The translations under genes were made by a program, and so were the position numbers. From Myxocyprinus asiaticus (taxonomy: Eukaryota > Chordata > Actinopteri > Cypriniformes > Catostomidae), in assembly GCF_019703515.2 (NCBI RefSeq), contig NC_059388.1, positions 4,367,979-4,431,978 of the forward strand: a stretch of DNA of 64,000 bases, in the 5' to 3' direction. This document shows positions 55,091 through 64,000 of this stretch, piece after piece. Within the stretch, counting starts at the first letter, position 1. The number at the start of each line of letters is the position of its first letter. The notes under the pieces were generated by a model. The model did no database searches, was not told the origin of the DNA, and was given only the letters and a program-made list of their open reading frames with translations.

Positions 55091-55762
55091 CACTGTTCTC
55101 AAGTAAATCTTGTTTTAAGGATTAGATATTTTACTGGAAAATATACTGTTCAAGAAAATTATTTTTGCAGAAGAGTTTTCTACTGTTTCAGATGGCATAC
55201 CGGTTTTTGTTTGTATTTGTGTGGTAAGGAGATAAAACAATTTCACCTGGGATAAAACAATTTCACCTGGAATGAAATTCCTGATAATATCAGCACATTT
55301 TTAAAATAACTGAACCCAAAATATCTCTAGAAACAAAACTTTTGTAAATTAGGCCAAAAATTCTGCACGTTAACATTTGGTTTCAACACAAAGAAAAAAA
55401 TGCTGTAATATTCACAATAAAATCCTATAAGGAGGATTTCATAATTAGCTTTGTGCTTTTTCGACACTATCTTTGGGCAACTCTACTAGGTTATGACAAA
55501 ATATGATGAATGATTGTATGTTACTAGAAAAACAACAACATCAAATCAACAGAAAAAAATTACAAACCATACATTTAATATATCTTAACAAATACTATGA
55601 CTACAAAAATATTGGAATAATAATGGCATCTGTGTTTTTGACCACTGGGCTCTTATTTGAGAGCAGCTGCTCTGGTTAAAATGCAATGAAGCATGTTGAC
55701 TCATATGAGGTTCTCTATACAGAATGAGAAGTCTGACTTTCATGTTTGTGCAAGGGCAAAAA

Positions 55763-55766
<4 letters not shown>

Positions 55767-55816
<50 letters not shown>
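55767..55816. repeat. AT dinucleotide microsatellite
   Basis: About 25 uninterrupted TA units. Confidence 0.95.
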
Positions 55817-55819
<3 letters not shown>

Positions 55820-55821
<2 letters not shown>

Positions 55822-55983
55822 AGTGAGCAGAAAGAGAAAAGGCCAAAGAACGTGAATGTTGCAACACATGCATCGCATGCTCGAGCATCATTTCCATGCA
55901 AGAAATGTGGTTTTCCACTGCGACCTGACAGGCACGGCAAAGATAACATGTTGCGAGAATTCGTACAGCAAGATTCATGTTGA
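55820..55983 (+). other. Small open frame with a CxxC motif, unrecognised
   Basis: From the ATG at 55820 a 54-codon frame reads MSEQKEKRPKNVNV..., with FPCKKCGFPLRPD and a terminal Cys. It starts just after the AT microsatellite. It may be a zinc-knuckle scrap of a transposon. No homology recognised and no splice context; it overlaps the region expected for the copine 3' UTR on the opposite strand. Confidence 0.2.
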
Positions 55984-56514
55984 AGAGTTAATGCTTATAA
56001 AAGTTTGATTCAACAGTAAGAAAATCATTAACATGTAAACATTGAGTGAGAGCTCAGAGAAAAGGAAGAGAAATGACGGAAGAAATCTACTTCAAAAGTT
56101 ATTTACAACAGTCAGTTTGGGACTGGTGATTGGTTAGCCTTTTCTCAGTCTGAGGAGGAAGAGGAAGCTGCTCTGCTGCGCCGAGACAGTGCGCAACACT
56201 GTTGTTTATTTGTTTGACTTCTTATTTTATCTTTCATTTCATAAGGGAAAGGTTCATTCTAACATGGCCCTCAGAAGCAAGCTAGCCACGTATTGAGAAA
56301 CTGTGAGAGAAAGTGAGAGACGCCCTGACAGAAATCGCCTGTAATGAAAGTAAACCTGCCCTCAGGACCCTGTCCAACCATGGTGTCCATCTACAGCCTC
56401 CCTTAGTGCAAAGAGAAAGAGACAGAGAAAGCTGAGAGCTGAGGGAACCTCCACATCACTGAGTGATTGAGAAAGAGATGCTGAGATATGTCAAGGTTCA
56501 CTCCTCTGCCCTCT

Positions 56515-56703
56515 TCAGATCTGAGTTTGCAGCGGGTGTCCTGGGGGTGTGTATGGAGGGGGAGCAGGCAACGGTTTGATGCCTCTGGTCCTCATGTAGG
56601 ACAGGAACTGGTCTGGGATCTCAGCCAGAACGTCTTTAGCCAGACGGACCATGCTAAGGATGTGGTTTCCAGTTCGGTCGATATAGTCTCTGAATGGAAC
56701 AAA
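56515..56703 (-). CDS. cpne8: Copine-8 terminal coding exon
   Basis: Copines are calcium-dependent, phospholipid-binding cytosolic proteins with two C2 domains and a VWA/copine domain. This exon encodes the last 62 residues: the end of the copine domain ([35 protein letters not shown]) and a proline-rich tail (PAPPPYTPP) ending LQTQI before TGA at 56515-56517. The acceptor TTTGCAG lies at 56704-56710 on the minus strand, phase 0, after the expected Gln codon. The tail fits copine-8 better than copine-5 or -9, from memory. All upstream exons must lie beyond the window, with the LINE at 61-64 kb in the intron. 3' UTR runs toward lower coordinates; its end was not determined. Confidence 0.85.
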   Translation of the reverse strand, partial: FVPFRDYIDRTGNHILSMVRLAKDVLAEIPDQFLSYMRTRGIKPLPAPPPYTPPGHPLQTQI

Positions 56704-58689
56704 CTGCAAATTAAAAGAGTTAAATGTGAGAACAAGTTGACTCTGCCCAGTCTTACAATAGAAACATCACCCGGGTCATATTTCAAAAATAAGAAATTAT
56801 ATTTTGCATAATTAGAATTTTTGCACTTTGACATTTTCAGGACAATTAAGCTAATTTCCCCTCATAATTCTCATTAAGTGTAATATATCATATTTTTTTT
56901 ATTTTTTTTAAATTCTCATTATTCTCAAAGCCGAATAATGTGCCAATTTTAACCTCATTGTTGAGGATTGAGCCTCAGTTATCTTCTGGTGTTATTACGT
57001 GTTTCAAGAAAATGCAGCAGTGGTAGCTATTAGCAGAAGTAGTAGCTATTAGTTATTAGTAGCGGTATGCAAAGAGTTAAAAACAAACTAAACCTATCTT
57101 CAGTCTAACTTATGATTTGATATTTTATAACTGTTGTCACAGCAATCGTATTAATAACATTTGATGAAGAACAGCCATGCAAGATTCGTAAAGTTTTTTA
57201 TTAAAAAGTGATACAAAGGCAAAGATGCTGCAATATTAGAGAACTCGCATAGGTGTTTAAAGGGGATACAAAGGAACAATGTAGAGATATGAAAAACATT
57301 ATGAAGAGAATCCACTTAAGATCAGAATTTTTTTTAATTTTTTTTTATTTTTGATGCACATAAAAAAACAACAACAAACAAAAAAAAATATTGGTTCATT
57401 GGTACAGCTGGTTCAGGATTTCTTCCTTGAGTTACTTCAGCAGTTTAATATAAATGGGCAAAACAGCTTTCTGTGAGTTTTTCTCAATGATATGAATGCA
57501 GAGAACAGACTTGTGTTCTAATGAAGACCAGTCTTGCCAAGCTCCATTGAAAGAACAAATTTGGAAGGACAGGAGGATGTAGAACGCATCTATTGCGAGC
57601 TTTGGGATGTACTGCGATTTTTCTGTTATGCAATTGCCTGTCCCAGCACATTTGTAGTCAATGAGAGAACTACTGGCATTATCACACTAGACTGATCTCA
57701 TAGAGAAATTGGAAACAGTATGTTGACTTTTCTTTAGTTAAAATCGGTCTGTGCTTACCGAAATTCAAAACACTGCCCCCAGTGGCCAAAACAGTAAGTG
57801 TTTTTGGGCGTATGGGCACGTGTGAGCTCCATTTTCTGGGTGTAATGTCCACGGGGGGGCACCAAAGCGAGTTGTGAAGCGAGTTGTTTTCAGCTATACA
57901 GGCTGTATTGCAGTGAAGAGGAATATATATTTTATTAACTATATCCCCCAACCCAAACCAAAATCTAACCATCAGTGCAGTAAAAATTTAATGTTAGAGT
58001 GAAAAATGCAACCTTCAAATCACGCTCGTCACTGATTATGCAAACGCAATTACTTACTGGTTTAAACGCAGTATCTGAACCTGGGTCTCTATCTTCTCCT
58101 GTGGCACGACCGGAAGTCAAACACACTTGAGCCGATGCAAAAATGTCTGATAGGAGATGGCGCTTGTCAGGTAGTCTCCATAATATGGCCAATCCTAGGG
58201 TACTGGAGCTCTTGGATACAACATGCCAACTTCCCATGTGATCATGTTGATCACACACCAGTGACAGCATTCAGTGACGCCTGCAGCTGTACGGCCATAC
58301 GCACTGTGCCTACCATGAGTGCTCTGACTAACCCGAGAAATATTTACTCTCAGAATATTTCACCAATCATGAAATGTGTCCCTTATTTCTGTTGGCTGTT
58401 TAAAAGAACTAGCAATGCCCAATTTGTGAATGAATAATTCTTTTGAGTCGGTTCTTTTCAGTGAATTGGCCAAACGGGCTTGCAAAACGGTCTGAATCGA
58501 TTCGTAATTCAGTACAATTCGTTCAGAGTACTCTCTCACTGAATCATTTGGAGCGGTTTCTCACACAGTAAAACAGTATCGGGATATTTACGAATACAGA
58601 GAACAAACTGCGCTGAATACAGTGTAAATTTACCTATAGTCAACTGAAATAAAAGGCTGTCTTTTTGAGAGGTAACTTTGAGAAACTTC
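56704..58689 (-). other. Copine intron with repeats
   Basis: Intronic by inference. About 57770-58260 looks like a dispersed repeat (accc-rich with 'gtttaaacgcagtatctgaa'). About 58440-58560 is a MITE-like stretch ('gagtcggttcttttcagtga'). No exon recognised. Confidence 0.45.
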
Positions 58690-58985
58690 AGCTAGTGCTG
58701 TGTCATGTGAAGGGGCTGTTCAAACTCAATGTGTTTTTGCATTTTTGCAATCATTTTCCATGTAAACATTTGCTAGATGGATGTCTTTTGTCAACTGCAT
58801 CACGTTTCACTGTGTTTTTAGCATCTCTCACGGGAGCGCTGCATTTTTAGATGCTGTTAAAAAGAACTTCTTCAACAGATAAAAACGCGTCTTGAGTCAC
58901 CTGCGTTTTGCTCTATTCGTTGTGGTGCGTTTTGCTTTTTTAGTGCGAAAATGTGTCTGTCTGAACGATTACTGGAAGAAATTCT
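58690..58985. repeat. Relative of the hAT-type MITE
   Basis: Shares 'aggggctgttca', 'aatgtgtttttg' and a similar order of words with 59285-59515 inside the MITE, but no terminal repeat or target duplication was found. Confidence 0.45.
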
Positions 58986-59157
58986 TTAGCCAATAGTTAC
59001 ATGAATGCTACTCATACTCGAGAAAATAAATAAATGCTTATCTCAAAGTCTCCAGAATTTAACGGTTTGGTGTTGTTTTTTGCAACAACAACAAAAAAAA
59101 TCTCACGGGGGAGCATGACCCCGGACCCCCCTAGATATAAGGTTTATTAGGCAGATT

Positions 59158-59921
59158 TAGAAGTCTGCAACCCAACAGGTTTCAGTCGGGTTCAGGTTTG
59201 TACTTAATAAAAAAATTAACAGGCCTGCCGATCTTGTTTCGTGCACGTGCTCTCACTCACAGACACGCACGAATGGACGAGTTAGGGGCTGTTCACACCG
59301 AATGTGTTTTTGTGCACGTATGTTCTGTTTTCCCATTGTTTAAACACTTTCTGGATGAATGTCTTTGACATTTTCACCGTGTCTCGCTTGTTCTTCAGCG
59401 TCTAGTGCAGGACAAGCACTGTTTAAACACCATGTCAAGTTAAAAGTACTTCACATTTTCAAAATGCATGTTGAGACACCAGCGCGCTGTTTCATTCTTT
59501 GCGCTGTGTCTAGATTTTTTTTAGCGCAGGTGTCACAAAGATTCAACATTCTAAGTTCAGGCTGCATAGAGGGACTGTTGCAGTGTTTCATATTATTCCA
59601 GATTGTTCTGCACCAGGTGAAGTTTCAGCAAATATATGGCAAAGCAATGCTTTTTTTCCCCTTCTGCTCTAGTGTACTAAGGGGCTGCCATGCCTTGTTA
59701 AAACTGTGTATGTTTACTGTTTCAGTACTTTTAAGAATGTTGCCTACATGCTTACATAAAATACAGCTATACTAGGAGAATATACTAGGAGAAGAAATTA
59801 GATAGTAAGCGATTTTGTGTCGGGTTCAGGCTTAAAATCTGACGGTATCGTTCAGGCCGGGTAGGGTCGGGCCATACGGTCTCGGGTTTGGGTTTCATTT
59901 TAAGGCCCGTGCAGACCTCTA
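59158..59921. mobile_element. hAT-type non-autonomous transposon (TSD GGCAGATT)
   Basis: 764 bp with terminal inverted repeats (TAGAAGTCTGCA... at left, ...TGCAGACCTCTA at right) and an exact 8-bp direct repeat GGCAGATT at 59150-59157 and 59922-59929. An 8-bp duplication and TAG...CTA ends are hAT hallmarks. No transposase. The right end has internal 'gggttcgg' and 'cgggtagggtcggg' repeats. Confidence 0.88.
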
Positions 59922-59929
59922 GGCAGATT

Positions 59930-60961
59930 TCTGTGCGTACCCTCAGATGAAATCCTGCAGGCGCCCATGACAGCATTATTATCATAATTACACCAGTTTT
60001 GCAGGACAGGTGACACACTGAAAGAATAGAGTCTATTAACACTTGTTTCCTCCATGTGTTTATTAATTTATTAAAACGATGCCCAACAAAACAACAAATG
60101 TTGATGGAGTATGATGACCCTAACGAACCGTCAGACTTTCATGAGCTAACAGCAGAAAACTGTTTAGGAAAAAAACACTAAATGTCCTTTGTCTGCCATT
60201 GTAGTTCCGTTATGACTTCTGGGACTTCAAATGGGTTCTTTCGCAAAAGTCACCATCTCATGCATCCTTGATCCTTGGCCTAGGATGTGTTTCCCAAAAG
60301 CATCATTAGCCAACTAAGGTTGCAAGTTCCATCATTACCATCATAGTTCAACGAGTTGGTGTTTCCTGAAACCGTAGTTCAAACGAATATTTGCAAACAG
60401 CATCGCAAAGTTGGTGGATGGAAGTTGGAACTACAGCTCTCCACCTGTGGTTAGAAGCATAGTTCCTTGTTAGTTTGCTGTGTGGACATTATTTGAATTT
60501 GCAGAGTCTTCTATATCTTTTTGAGAAGGCGGCGAATACAGCCGTTTAAGGCTGTTAAAAGAAAGTGCTTTAACACACACGGCTTCTATCGGAGAACACG
60601 ACTTAAGTGTCCATGTTAATGCATAAGTGAAGTTCTTATAGGTTTTTGAAGAATGCGGATGTGTGTATGTGCTCAGTTGCACTGGGGGAATCCCGAAGTC
60701 TGATGTAAAGAGAAACCCCACTATTGCAGAGCAATGTGTCTGTCGGATCACACAGTGCATGCAGCTTTCAAGTCTTCAGCAGCTTTCAAACATTAAACAG
60801 CTTTCTGGAGTACGTGTAACGAGCTATAATAATTTTATATCCGCAGAACTTATTACTCCACCTCATTAACAACAGCTCTTCATTGTTTAACCAACATGTT
60901 TCAAATGATGGATGTGTGACATAGTTACTAGGGTTTCAGTTTCTAGGGTTTCGGGAAACAG
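59930..60961. repeat. Spacer with MITE-like block
   Basis: 'gtgtttcccaaaagcatcat' near 60288 and its approximate inverted partner near 60940-60961 ('gggtttcgggaaaca') may be ends of a Harbinger-type MITE. The region between them has no long frame of note. Confidence 0.35.
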
Positions 60962-61204
60962 TCAAAATCAAATCACTTTATTGTCACACAGCCATATACA
61001 GAAGTGCAATGGTGTGTGAAATTCTTGGGTGCAGTTCCGATCAACATAGCAGTCATGACAGTGATGAGACAGTACCAATTTACAATAACATCAAATTAAC
61101 ACAGCACAATTTAAACATCTGATATACACATAATTACACTCAACAATATACAAATAATAACATACACTGTACAGTATACAATACGCACTATATAGATACA
61201 CATT

Positions 61205-61245
61205 ATTCAATAAAAAAAAAAAAAAATATATATATATAAAAAAGT
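61205..61245. repeat. A-run and TA microsatellite
   Basis: Poly-A followed by (TA)n in the 3' region of the LINE. Confidence 0.85.
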
Positions 61246-61426
61246 ATATATAGTAGTATATATAGAATGTACAGTATTGTACTGTATTGACATTCAGGCT
61301 GTCGGTTGATAGTCAGTTGTAAAGAGAGAATATAATATAATAATAATATAATTTATGACAGTCCGGTGTGAGATATAAGAGTAAGGGTAATAAAGTGCAG
61401 TGCTGATGTATTTTGATCGTGGGAGA

Positions 61427-63067
61427 TCAAGAGTTCAGAAGTCTGATTGCTTGGGGGAAGAAGCTGTCATGGAGTCGGCAGGTGCGGGTCCTGATGCTGC
61501 GATACCGCCTGCCTGATGGTAGCAGTGAGAACAGCCCATGGCTCGGGTGGCTGGAGTCTCTGATGATCCTCCGAGCTTTTTTCACACACCGCCTTGTATA
61601 TATTTCCTGGAGGGAGGGAAGCTCACCTCCGATGATGTGTCTGGCAGTTCGCACCACACTTTGCAGTGCTTTGCGGTTGTGGACGGTGCTATTGCCATAC
61701 CAGGTGGAGATGCAGCCAGTCAGGATGCTCTCTACAGTGCAGGTGTAAAACCGTGTGAGGATGTGGCGGTTCATTCCAAACTTCCTCAGCTGTCTCAGGA
61801 AGAAGAGGCGCTGATGAGCCTTCTTCACAAAGACTTCAGTGTGGATGGACCATGTGAGTTCCTCAGTGATGTGGACACCCAGGAACTTGAAGCTGCTGAC
61901 TCTCTCCACTGGTGCTCCATTGATGGTGATGGGACTGTGTTCTCTGTCTTTTCTTCTGAAGTCCACCACGAGCTCCTTTGTCTTACTGACGTTGAGGGAG
62001 AGGTTGTGCTCCTGACACCAGTGTGTCAGAGTGTGCACCTCCTCTCTGTAGGCTGTTTCATCATTGTCAGTGATCAGACCTACCACTGTCGTGTCATCAG
62101 TAAACTTAATGATGGCATTGGAGCTATGTGTTGCCACACAGTCATGTGTGTACAAGGAATACAGTAGTGGGCTGAGAACACAGCCCTGCGGGGCTCCAGT
62201 GTTGAGGGTTAGTGATGAGGAGATGTTGCTGCCTATTCTAACCACCTGGTGTCTGCTTGACAGGAAGTCCAGGATCCAGCTGCACAGCGAGCTGTTTAAG
62301 CCCAGAGCCCTGAGTTTCTCATTTAGCTTGGAGGGCACTATGGTGTTGAATGCTGAGCTGTAGTCTACAAACAGCATTCTCACATAAGTGTTCTTTTTTT
62401 CCAGGTGGGAGAGAGCAGTGTGTATTGTAGATGCAATGGCATCATCAGTGGAGCGGTTGTTGCGGTAAGCAAACTGCAACAGGTCAAGAGAGAGAGGCAT
62501 CACAGAGCAGATGTAATCTCTGATTAGTCTCTCAAAGCATTTGCTGATGATGGGGGTCAGAGCAACAGGACGCCAGTCATTTAAGCAAGTTATTTTTGAT
62601 TGCTTTGGAACAGGCACAATGGTGGATGTTTTAAAGCATGTGGGAACTACAGACAAAGAGAGGGAAAGGTTGAAAATGTCCATAAAAACACCAGCCAGCT
62701 GGTTCACGCACGCTCTGATGACGTGGCCCGGAATGCCATCTGGGCCCGCGGCTTTGCGGATATTCACCCGTCGGAAGGATCGGGTTACATCCGCTACAGA
62801 GACGGAGAGTGAACTAACCACTGTAGGTTTGGCCACGAGAGCTCTCTCCGCGAGGGCGGTGTTATTTCCCTCAAAACGAGCATAAAAAGTATTTAGCTCA
62901 TCCGGGAGAGAGGCAGCGGTGTTCATGGTGGAGTTTTGATTCCCTTTAAAGTCCGTGATGATGTCAATTCCCTGCCACATGCTTCTAGAGTTGGTGGTGT
63001 TAAACTGTCCTTCAATCTTGCTCCTGTACTGGCGTTTTGCTGTTCTGATAGTTTTCGGAGGGCACAA
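61427..63067 (-). CDS. LINE reverse transcriptase, long intact frame
   Basis: 546 codons without a stop. It copies the element RNA at the nicked target. Domains: fingers ([17 protein letters not shown], 101-117), [40 protein letters not shown], palm with Asp235 ([16 protein letters not shown]), [20 protein letters not shown] (291-310), catalytic FTDD (322-325), LNLSL-type thumb, FKFLGVHI, and a C-terminal part ending [16 protein letters not shown]. The start Met is internal to the full ORF2: the upstream endonuclease is in another frame, with a shift near 63050-63067. Upstream of the Met the true protein would continue in frame with endonuclease. RT motifs are all present, so the copy is young compared with most others here. 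Confidence 0.85.
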   Translation of the reverse strand: MCPPKTIRTAKRQYRSKIEGQFNTTNSRSMWQGIDIITDFKGNQNSTMNTAASLPDELNTFYARFEGNNTALAERALVAKPTVVSSLSVSVADVTRSFRRVNIRKAAGPDGIPGHVIRACVNQLAGVFMDIFNLSLSLSVVPTCFKTSTIVPVPKQSKITCLNDWRPVALTPIISKCFERLIRDYICSVMPLSLDLLQFAYRNNRSTDDAIASTIHTALSHLEKKNTYVRMLFVDYSSAFNTIVPSKLNEKLRALGLNSSLCSWILDFLSSRHQVVRIGSNISSSLTLNTGAPQGCVLSPLLYSLYTHDCVATHSSNAIIKFTDDTTVVGLITDNDETAYREEVHTLTHWCQEHNLSLNVSKTKELVVDFRRKDREHSPITINGAPVERVSSFKFLGVHITEELTWSIHTEVFVKKAHQRLFFLRQLRKFGMNRHILTRFYTCTVESILTGCISTWYGNSTVHNRKALQSVVRTARHIIGGELPSLQEIYTRRCVKKARRIIRDSSHPSHGLFSLLPSGRRYRSIRTRTCRLHDSFFPQAIRLLNS

Positions 63068-63735
63068 CTGGCTTGTTTATGCTCCTCCGCGTTCCCGGAA
63101 TTAAAGGCTGAGGTCCGCACAGTAAGTGCCGCGCGAACATCGTTATTTATCCATTGTTTCTGATTCGGATAGATCCGTATTGTTCTGGTCAGAACCACGT
63201 CCTCCACGCACTTTTTGATGAAACACATTATGCTATCAGCGTAAAGCTCGATGTCGTCATCAGAGGCGGACCGGAACATCTCCCAGTCCATGTGATCAAA
63301 ACAGTCTTGTAGCGTAGAATCTGATTGGTCCGACCAGCACTGGATCGTTCTGAGGGTGGGTGCTTCCTGTTTCAGTTTCTGCCTGTAAGCGGGCAGAAGC
63401 AGAATGGAAGAGTGGTCCGATTTGCCAAATGGTGGGTGGGGGAGGGATTTGTAGCCATCCCGGAACGGAGAGTAGCAATGGTCCAAAACCTGGTCCCCTC
63501 GTGTGTTGAAACTAATGTGCTGGTGGTATTTTGGTGCGACTGATTTTAAACTGGCTTTATTAAAGTCCCCGGTCACAATGAACGCGGCCTCAGGGTGCGC
63601 GGTTTCCTGCTCACTTATACTCCCATACAGATCCTTGAGTGCCCGGTCTGTGTCAGCTTGTCGGGGGATGTACACAGCAGTGATAATGACCGCTGTGAAT
63701 TCCCTCGGTAGCCAGAATGGTCGACAGAGAAGCAT
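62923..63735 (-). pseudogene. LINE endonuclease, frameshifted
   Basis: APE-type endonuclease at the N-terminus of ORF2. In the 270-codon frame I see AVYIPRQADTD, GDFN (56-59), LDHCYSPFRDGY (84-95) and KSDHSSILL (105-113), the usual C-terminal catalytic block. The N-terminus is in another frame (63615-63818), so there is a shift near 63720, and a second shift near 63060 separates it from RT. Two single breaks in an otherwise clean gene suggest recent loss or sequence errors. Confidence 0.8.
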
Positions 63736-64000
63736 GAGAAATTCCAGATCAGGAGAGCAGAAAGACTTGATAGAATGTACGTTCCTCTGATCACACCAGG
63801 ATTTGTATCATAAAACATACTCCACCACCTCTGCTTTTACCTGAGAGGTCTTTCGCTCTGTCCGCTCGGTGCACGGAGAACCCCGTGGGTTCAATGGCTG
63901 AGTCTGGAATCTCCGCAGACATCCAAGTTTCCATAAGGCAGATAATGCAGCAGTCCCTCGTCTCTCATTGGAAAGAGATCCGCGCTTTCAGCTTGCAGAG

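Larger units (their letters stand above)
60962..64000 (-). mobile_element. Jockey-group LINE (L2/Rex1-like), 5' end beyond window
   Basis: Minus-strand LINE with endonuclease (62923-63840), RT (61427-63067) and a 3' untranslated tail (60962-61426) that contains 'caaatcactttattgtcaca', a 3' sequence common in fish LINEs. A poly-A/TA tract lies at about 61211-61240. The clade is a judgement between L2, CR1 and Rex1. The 5' end is cut by the window edge. Confidence 0.85.

Noticed and set aside
55820..55983. New small zinc-binding protein gene
   Set aside because: One CxxC pair only, begins at a microsatellite edge and no splice or homology support. Kept as a low-confidence feature only.
61538..62167. 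209-codon plus-strand frame in the LINE
   Set aside because: Antisense to the conserved RT domain, explained by codon bias.
1..64000. tRNA, rRNA or prokaryotic gene content
   Set aside because: No cloverleaf with intact A and B boxes, no rRNA core and no operon-like gene packing were found. The tRNA-like words in 46.4 kb and 48.9 kb fit SINE arms.

Overview
This window is a piece of a teleost fish genome, probably a cypriniform (carp/minnow group). The evidence is the repeat content (fish-type DIRS, Tc1, L1, L2/Rex-like LINE, hAT and gypsy elements), long CA/CT/AT microsatellites, AT-rich spacers and spliced vertebrate exons. No bacterial operons, CRISPR arrays, rRNA or tRNA genes were seen. 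The species call is inference.

Host genes are sparse. At 25.49-27.16 kb (+) lie three exons with consensus splice sites that look like the 3' end of a DUF4806-type gene; the middle exon carries two consecutive in-frame TGA codons, so it is probably a pseudogene. At 56.5-56.7 kb (-) is the terminal coding exon of a copine gene, best matched to copine-8 (cpne8). The LINE at 61-64 kb is then probably in its upstream intron.

Nearly everything else is mobile DNA, often nested. 0.6-7.7 kb: a full-length but broken L1-clade LINE (-) split by a 1.9-kb LTR. 8.3-19.9 kb: a 140-bp satellite array split by a 9.6-kb endogenous retrovirus (-), which has two 597-bp LTRs, a tRNA-Arg-like primer site, decayed gag, integrase and env, and no protease or RT; its integrase is split by a second copy of the 1.8-kb LTR. 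20.8-22.6 kb: a non-autonomous gypsy-like element (+) whose interior is mostly coding minisatellite, with target duplication CATAT. 22.6-25.4 kb: DIRS copy A (-). 25.67-26.15 kb: a solo LTR in an intron of the DUF4806 gene. 29.7-35.9 kb: DIRS copy B (-), the only copy with inverted ends and a tyrosine recombinase, which is interrupted by a Tc1 element with an intact transposase frame. 35.9-38.0 kb: an L2-like LINE (+). 39.0-42.65 kb: a second L1 (+) lacking its endonuclease and joined to DIRS copy C (42.65-45.1 kb, -). 46.3-49.1 kb: an inverted-repeat element holding a third copy of the 1.8-kb LTR. 50.1-51.4 kb: a decayed Tc1-like element. 59.2-59.9 kb: a hAT-type MITE with an 8-bp target duplication. 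61.0-64.0 kb: a jockey-group LINE (-) with a long intact RT frame.

The order of insertions can be read from the nesting: L1, retrovirus and inverted-repeat element came before the 1.8-kb LTR; DIRS came before Tc1. Target duplications still visible are CATG and CTAC (1.8-kb LTR), CATAT (gypsy-like), ATCAT (solo LTR), TA (both Tc1 elements) and GGCAGATT (hAT).
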